Positions 5,974 through 9,908 of a stretch of DNA of 9,908 nucleotides are shown one piece after another. The DNA is taken from assembly GCA_937969105.1 (NCBI GenBank), contig CALBUZ010000201.1, forward strand, positions 1 to 9,908, given 5' to 3'. The notes under the pieces are model-generated. The model ran no database searches, was not told the DNA's origin, and was given only the letters and a program-made list of their open reading frames with translations. The translations under genes and the position numbers were made by a program. This DNA comes from an uncultured Collinsella sp. (GTDB lineage Bacteria; Actinomycetota; Coriobacteriia; Coriobacteriales; Coriobacteriaceae). Numbering within the stretch: the stretch's first letter is position 1; each line of letters starts with the position of its first letter.

Positions 5974-7242
5974 ATGAATACAGAGCAGTTCGATATCAAG
6001 ATTCGTGCCGTAGAGGGCGGCGCAACGGCGGCGGCCGGCTTTAGGGCGGCGGGCATCCATGCCGGATTCCGCAAGAATCCCGAGCGCCTGGATTACGCGC
6101 TCGTCGTGCCCGATAAACCCTGTCCCGGGGCCGGCGTGTTTACGACTAACCGCTTTTGTGCGGCGCCCGTGCAGGTGAGCCGTGCCAACCTGGGCGGCGC
6201 CGACAAGGGCTACGGCATCATTGCCGGCGTTTCGGTCAACTCTGGCAATGCCAACGCCGCCACGGGTGAGACCGGTCTTGCCTGCGCGCACGAGACCTGC
6301 AACATCGCCTCGCAGGTCATCGGCTGCGAGCCCCAGCAGATTCTGGTCGCCTCCACGGGCGTAATTGGTCAGATTCTGCCGATCGATACGTTTGAGACGG
6401 CGATTCCGGCAGCTTATGAGGCGCTCTCCGCACACGGTGGCGCCGATGCCGCTCGCGCTATCATGACGACCGACACACACTCCAAGGAGTATGCCGTGTG
6501 TTACCGCAGCGAGGCCGCGGGGCACGCAGGCAATGCCTATACGGTGGGCGGTATGTGCAAGGGCTCGGGTATGATCATGCCCAACATGGCCACCATGATC
6601 GCGGTCATCACTACCGATGCCCCCGTCGAGCCGGCGGCGCTCCACGCCCTGTTGCTCTCCACCGTCAAGCAGACCTTCAACAAGGTAACGGTCGACTCCG
6701 ACACCTCGACCAACGACACCTGCATCATGCTTGCCTCCGGCGCCGCTGCCGCGGATGCCGAACCCATTGTCGAGGGCTCTGACGCCTTCGACGAGCTGGC
6801 CTTTGCCGTGCATGAGGTGTGCGAGAGCCTGGCGCGCAACATCGCCGCAGATGGCGAGGGCGCATCCAAGCTCGTGACGGTTAACGTCACCGGCGCCGCG
6901 AACGACGAGGAGGCTGATATCGCCGCCCGTGCTGTCGCCAACTCGCCGCTCGTCAAGACCTGCATCGCCGGCCACGACTGCAACTGGGGCCGCGTTGCCA
7001 TGGCGCTCGGCAAGTGTGGCGTGCGGTTTAACCAAGAAGATGTGTCCATCGACATGATGGGTATGCCCGTCTGCCGTGATGGCCTGACCGTTCCCTTTGA
7101 CGAGGACGAGGCCCTGCGACGTTTTGAGGCGCCCGAGATTGTGATCTCGGCCGACCTCGGTGCAGGCGACGCGGCAACGACCGTGTGGACCTGCGACCTC
7201 ACGCACGAGTACATCTCCATTAACGGTGACTATCGTTCCTAG
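5974..7242 (+). CDS. argJ: Bifunctional ornithine acetyltransferase/N-acetylglutamate synthase ArgJ
   Basis: ArgJ moves the acetyl group from N-acetylornithine to glutamate, releasing ornithine and regenerating N-acetylglutamate; many members can also use acetyl-CoA. The 422-residue product has the autocleavage site MIMPNMATMI (200-209): by family knowledge the chain is cut between A206 and T207, and T207 becomes the catalytic nucleophile of the beta chain. The oxyanion-hole block ASTGVIG (126-132), KGSGM (196-200), the DCNWGRV segment (335-341) and the C-terminal YISINGDYRS (413-422) are all present. Whether it is mono- or bifunctional cannot be read from sequence. AAGGAG (5957-5962) is 11 bases before the ATG, rather far, so translation may be modest. 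No argA or argE is in the window, consistent with the cyclic pathway. Confidence 0.96.
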   Translation: MNTEQFDIKIRAVEGGATAAAGFRAAGIHAGFRKNPERLDYALVVPDKPCPGAGVFTTNRFCAAPVQVSRANLGGADKGYGIIAGVSVNSGNANAATGETGLACAHETCNIASQVIGCEPQQILVASTGVIGQILPIDTFETAIPAAYEALSAHGGADAARAIMTTDTHSKEYAVCYRSEAAGHAGNAYTVGGMCKGSGMIMPNMATMIAVITTDAPVEPAALHALLLSTVKQTFNKVTVDSDTSTNDTCIMLASGAAAADAEPIVEGSDAFDELAFAVHEVCESLARNIAADGEGASKLVTVNVTGAANDEEADIAARAVANSPLVKTCIAGHDCNWGRVAMALGKCGVRFNQEDVSIDMMGMPVCRDGLTVPFDEDEALRRFEAPEIVISADLGAGDAATTVWTCDLTHEYISINGDYRS

Positions 7243-7323
7243 ACTCCCGATGTGCCGTGCGTCCCGCTGCAATCGCGGGCAACGAGGTGCGGCGCGATAG
7301 CTACACGAAAGACGAGGCTGACT

Positions 7324-8304
7324 ATGAAGTTCGCACGCGATTGTCGCTCGAGCGAATCCAACGAAGTTACCGCGCAGCTGCTGTTCGAGGCGCTGCCGTG
7401 GATTAAGAACCTGACCGGCAAGACGGTCGTTATCAAGTACGGCGGTGCCGCCATGGTCGACGAACAGCTGCGTCGTGACGTGATGAGCGACATCGTTCTG
7501 CTCAAGATTATCGGCATGCGCCCTGTTATCGTGCACGGCGGCGGCAAGGCCATCAACGAGGCACTCAGCCACTATGACATCCCCGTCGAGTTTAAGAACG
7601 GCCAGCGCGTGACTACGCCTGCCACCATGGATATCGTGCGCGAGGTACTGGGCGGCAAGGTCAATCAGGAGCTGGTCGCGGCGCTCAACCACCACGGTAA
7701 CCTGGCCGTGGGCGTGTCCGGCAGCGACGCCGGTACCCTTATCGCCGAGCCGCTCGACCCAGAGCTCGGCCGCGTAGGCAAGGTCACACACGTCAACACC
7801 GACTATATCGAGCGCTTGCTCGATAGCGAGTACATCCCCGTCATCGCCACGGTCGCGGCGGGGGAGGACGGTGGCTTCTTCAACATCAACGCCGATACCG
7901 CCGCCGGCGCCGTTGCGGCGGCGCTCCACGCGCACAAGGCGATTTTTTTGACCGACGTCGACGGTCTGTACAAGGACTTTAACGACAAGGATTCGCTTAT
8001 CTCCAACCTAACCCTCGACGAGGTCAATGAGATGCTCTACGGCGGCGAGGTCGACAAGGGCATGATCCCCAAGCTGCGCGCCGCCGTCGATGCGCTTACC
8101 GCTGGCGTGTTCCGAGCCCACATCATCAACGGCACGACGCCGCACTCGCTGCTGCTGGAGCTGCTGACCGATGCTGGCGTCGGTACCGTGATCCACTCCA
8201 CCGAGACGGCCTACGAGTTCGATACGCATCCGCATCCGCTTTCGACGTTTGCGGCGCGCCTGACCGAGAACCTCGACGAGGTTGAGAAGCTCCAGACGGT
8301 TTAA
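7324..8304 (+). CDS. argB: Acetylglutamate kinase ArgB
   Basis: ArgB phosphorylates N-acetylglutamate, usually the committed, arginine-controlled step. The 326-residue amino-acid kinase shows KYGG (38-41), HGGGKAI (71-77), GQRVTTPATMDIV (93-105), NINADTAAGAVAAAL (187-201), LTDVDGLY (209-216), KGMIPKLRAA (245-254) and TDAGVGTVI (282-290). The N-terminal helix EVTAQLLFEALPWIKNL (14-30) resembles that of hexameric, arginine-inhibited kinases, so feedback inhibition is likely. A 36-residue tail follows the usual C-terminal end. The ATG at 7324 has GAGG six bases upstream; an in-frame GTG at 7252 would add 24 residues but has no ribosome-binding site. The 81-base gap after argJ contains only a weak 5-bp hairpin (7263-7279). 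Confidence 0.96.
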   Translation: MKFARDCRSSESNEVTAQLLFEALPWIKNLTGKTVVIKYGGAAMVDEQLRRDVMSDIVLLKIIGMRPVIVHGGGKAINEALSHYDIPVEFKNGQRVTTPATMDIVREVLGGKVNQELVAALNHHGNLAVGVSGSDAGTLIAEPLDPELGRVGKVTHVNTDYIERLLDSEYIPVIATVAAGEDGGFFNINADTAAGAVAAALHAHKAIFLTDVDGLYKDFNDKDSLISNLTLDEVNEMLYGGEVDKGMIPKLRAAVDALTAGVFRAHIINGTTPHSLLLELLTDAGVGTVIHSTETAYEFDTHPHPLSTFAARLTENLDEVEKLQTV

Positions 8305-8368
8305 CGTCCTGGCGCCGCATCCTAACACCCATAGCCCGCGCCGCCCGGCGCCCAACGAAAGGCATCCC

Positions 8369-9652
8369 ATGTCACTTGCAACTCAACAATCGCTCGAATC
8401 CCATTACGTTATGCATACCTTTGGTCGCTCGCCGGTAGAGTTTGTCGAAGGTCACGGTATGAAGCTCACCGGTGACGATGGTCGTGAGTATCTTGACTTT
8501 CTCGCTGGTATCGGTGTGTGTAGCCTTGGCCACGGCAACTCTGCAGTGCTCTCGGCTCTCGAGGCGCAGACCAAAAAGCTCATGCATGTCTCCAATTACT
8601 TCTACATCGAGCAGCGCGGCCAGGTCGCGGCGCTGCTGTCCAAGCTCGCTAACGACGACGTAGATGGTGCGCGCGTTCTGGCCGATGCCATTGCCGCCGG
8701 CGATGAGACCACGGCCGCTGCGCTCGGTGCCCCGGCTGCGGACGAGCAGGTGTGGGAGACGTTCTTTGCCAATTCTGGTGCCGAAGCTAACGAGGGCTCG
8801 ATGAAGCTCGCGCGTCTGTACGCCAAGCGTGCCGGTAACGGCGGTAACACCATCGTATGCATGCGCGGCGGCTTTCATGGTCGCACGCTCGAGACCATTG
8901 CCGCCACCATGCAGGATTGGCTACAGGACAGCTTCCGTCCGCTGCCGGGTGGCTTTGTGGCCTGCACGCCCAACGATGTCGACGAGCTGCGCGCAATCTT
9001 TAAGCAGCTGGGAAGCGAGGTCTGCGCCGTCATGCTCGAGCCGATTCAGGGTGAGAGCGGTGTGCACCCCATGACCGAGGAGTTTATGGCGGCGGCGCGC
9101 GACTTGGCACACGAGGTGGGCGCCGTTCTTATCGCCGACGAGGTCCAGTGTGGCATCTTCCGCTCCGGCAAGCCGTTTGCATTCCAGACCTATGGCGTGG
9201 AGCCCGACATTATGAGCCTTGCCAAGGGCATTGCCGATGGCGTGCCCATGGGTGCCGTGGTGGCAAAGAAGGAGATCGCCGACGTGTTTAAGCCGGGCGA
9301 CCACGGCTCGACCTTTGGCGGTAGCTGCTTGGCTGTCGCGGCGTGCGCCGCGACGCTCTCCGCGCTCGTGCGCGGCGATTATGGCGAGCATGCTGCCAAG
9401 GTGGGTTCTTATATGGAGCAGGCGCTGGCCAAGCTTCCGCACGTGGTTGAGGTTCGTGGCCGCGGCTTAATGCTCGGCTGCGATCTGGATGACGCTGCAG
9501 GCGATGCGCATGATATTGTTGCCCGCGCCCTTGCCGCCGGCGTCGTGATTAACGCTACTGGTGTCCACACGCTGCGTTTCCTGCCGCCGCTTGTCTGCGA
9601 AGAAGCCGACGCGGACAGCCTGATCGAGATTTTGTCGGACGTTTTGGCCTAA
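8369..9652 (+). CDS. argD: Acetylornithine aminotransferase ArgD
   Basis: A class-III PLP aminotransferase converting N-acetylglutamate semialdehyde and glutamate to N-acetylornithine and 2-oxoglutarate. Visible motifs in the 427 residues are NSGAEANE (135-142), GGFHGRT (167-173), EPIQGESGV (224-232), ADEVQCG (256-262), the PLP lysine K286 in SLAKGIADG (283-291), STFGG (314-318) and the substrate-side arginine R403 in LRFLPPL (402-408). An extra alanine-rich stretch of about 34 residues (95-128) separates LLSKLA from the WETFFANSG strand, where family members normally have only a short connection. GAAAGG (8357-8362) selects the ATG at 8369; upstream in-frame codons from 8282 run into the end of argB. 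Ornithine or succinylornithine aminotransferase are alternatives by family, but the operon decides for ArgD. Confidence 0.96.
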   Translation: MSLATQQSLESHYVMHTFGRSPVEFVEGHGMKLTGDDGREYLDFLAGIGVCSLGHGNSAVLSALEAQTKKLMHVSNYFYIEQRGQVAALLSKLANDDVDGARVLADAIAAGDETTAAALGAPAADEQVWETFFANSGAEANEGSMKLARLYAKRAGNGGNTIVCMRGGFHGRTLETIAATMQDWLQDSFRPLPGGFVACTPNDVDELRAIFKQLGSEVCAVMLEPIQGESGVHPMTEEFMAAARDLAHEVGAVLIADEVQCGIFRSGKPFAFQTYGVEPDIMSLAKGIADGVPMGAVVAKKEIADVFKPGDHGSTFGGSCLAVAACAATLSALVRGDYGEHAAKVGSYMEQALAKLPHVVEVRGRGLMLGCDLDDAAGDAHDIVARALAAGVVINATGVHTLRFLPPLVCEEADADSLIEILSDVLA

Positions 9653-9677
9653 CACAACGCAATAGCTCAATTTGGAC

Positions 9678-9742
9678 CGGGTTCCGGACTGCGGACGTGC
9701 CCTATGCGGCACGATTCAGCGGTCTGGACCCCGTTTTGTCTT
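9678..9742 (+). terminator. Intrinsic terminator of the arg operon
   Basis: A long hairpin starts 25 bases after argD. CGGG (9678-9681) pairs with CCCG (9730-9733); after one mismatch TCCGGAC (9683-9689) pairs with GTCTGGA (9722-9728), and the stem extends through TGC/GCG to 9692/9719. Above an internal loop, CGTGCC (9696-9701) pairs with GGCACG (9708-9713). TTTTGTCTT follows immediately. This closes the unit at argD, so argF, argG and argH are not in this operon. Confidence 0.88.
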
Positions 9743-9908
9743 AGATTTGCTAAGGCGGGGGAGACCTGCTGGTCAAAAAACATCAAATATGAGTACTGTT
9801 ACCGATTTGGTAGCAGCAATTTTGGACTAATAAGGCTAGATAGCAAGACGAAATGGCGATGAATACACGATTTTAATCTAACTGTTAGTCCTATATCGGA
9901 AGAGCACA
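9743..9908. other. Gene-free region after the arg terminator
   Basis: No convincing reading frame is visible on either strand, and base composition turns AT-rich compared with the genes. It contains GACC-TGCT-GGTC (9763-9774) followed by six A residues, the hairpin at 9796-9816, the inverted pair GGACTAATA (9824-9832)/TGTTAGTCC (9883-9891, one G-U), and a small dyad CTAAC-T-GTTAG (9878-9888). It may be the control region of a gene beyond the window edge. Confidence 0.5.
9796..9816 (+). repeat. Hairpin-forming intergenic repeat, copy 2
   Basis: CTGTTACC (9796-9803) pairs with GGTAGCAG (9809-9816) over eight positions (one G-U), with loop GATTT, followed by CAATTTTGG. Seventeen bases of it (9797-9813) match 5849-5865 with one mismatch. 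The short T-run leaves open a second terminator function. Confidence 0.5.

Noticed and set aside
5904..6044. Possible leader peptide in the argC-argJ gap starting at ATG 5904
   Set aside because: Poor ribosome-binding site, and the frame runs well into argJ; its arginine codons come from the argJ SD region and argJ itself.
7263..7279. CCCGC/GCGGG hairpin in the argJ-argB gap as a terminator
   Set aside because: Five pairs and no T-run; more likely incidental in GC-rich sequence.
7252..7323. GTG at 7252 as the argB start
   Set aside because: No SD upstream, and the 24 added residues do not resemble any ArgB N-terminus; the ATG at 7324 has GAGG at six bases.
5941..7935. 664-codon open frame on the minus strand opposite argJ and argB
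   Set aside because: The frame is open because of strong GC3 bias in the sense genes; the translation is rich in Arg/His/Gly/Asp with no known motif, and argJ and argB are unambiguous.
8282..8368. Upstream in-frame extension of argD overlapping argB
   Set aside because: Proline/arginine-rich sequence unlike ArgD; GAAAGG and ATG at 8369 give a normal N-terminus.

Overview
The window looks like a piece of chromosome from a high-GC Gram-positive gut anaerobe of the Coriobacteriia, most likely Collinsella or a close relative. This rests on the strongly GC3-biased codon use, the fused EcfA1-EcfA2 ATPase, the argCJBD order and the general feel of the proteins; no rRNA or other marker is present, so the genus is an inference. 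All recognisable genes are on the + strand and form two transcription units, each bounded by its own promoter signal and terminator.

Unit 1 (about 57-4608) is a flavin-uptake operon. An extended -10 promoter (57-65) leads straight into an FMN riboswitch (74-260), whose closing helix contains the Shine-Dalgarno region of the first gene. Then come ribU (riboflavin-binding S component), a two-domain ecfA1-ecfA2 fusion, ecfT (transmembrane coupling subunit) and two tandem paralogous FMN-binding split-barrel proteins (PNPOx-like). ribU/ecfA and ecfA/ecfT overlap by a few bases. No terminator is visible until the hairpin at 4547-4601, so the two flavoprotein genes probably share the FMN-controlled transcript. 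The logic is a complete ECF riboflavin importer shut off by FMN, with two likely flavin-using proteins attached.

Unit 2 (about 4646-9742) is the N-acetylated ornithine/arginine pathway: argC, argJ, argB, argD. ArgJ is the autoprocessing type that recycles the acetyl group, and ArgB has the N-terminal helix of arginine-inhibited kinases, so the set fits the cyclic pathway ending at ornithine. Upstream of argC lie two ARG-box-like palindromes spaced exactly 21 bp centre to centre, as for hexameric ArgR/AhrC repressors. A 135-base gap between argC and argJ can fold into a long-range stem followed by a T-rich run. A large hairpin plus T-run ends the operon after argD.

The last 166 bases (9743-9908) hold no gene but contain a hairpin whose 17-base core recurs, with one mismatch, in the argC-argJ gap. 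This looks like a small dispersed intergenic repeat and, with the tandem ARG boxes and the SD-in-P1 riboswitch, is the least explained part of the window. I see no defence system, phage, IS element, CRISPR array, tRNA or rRNA.
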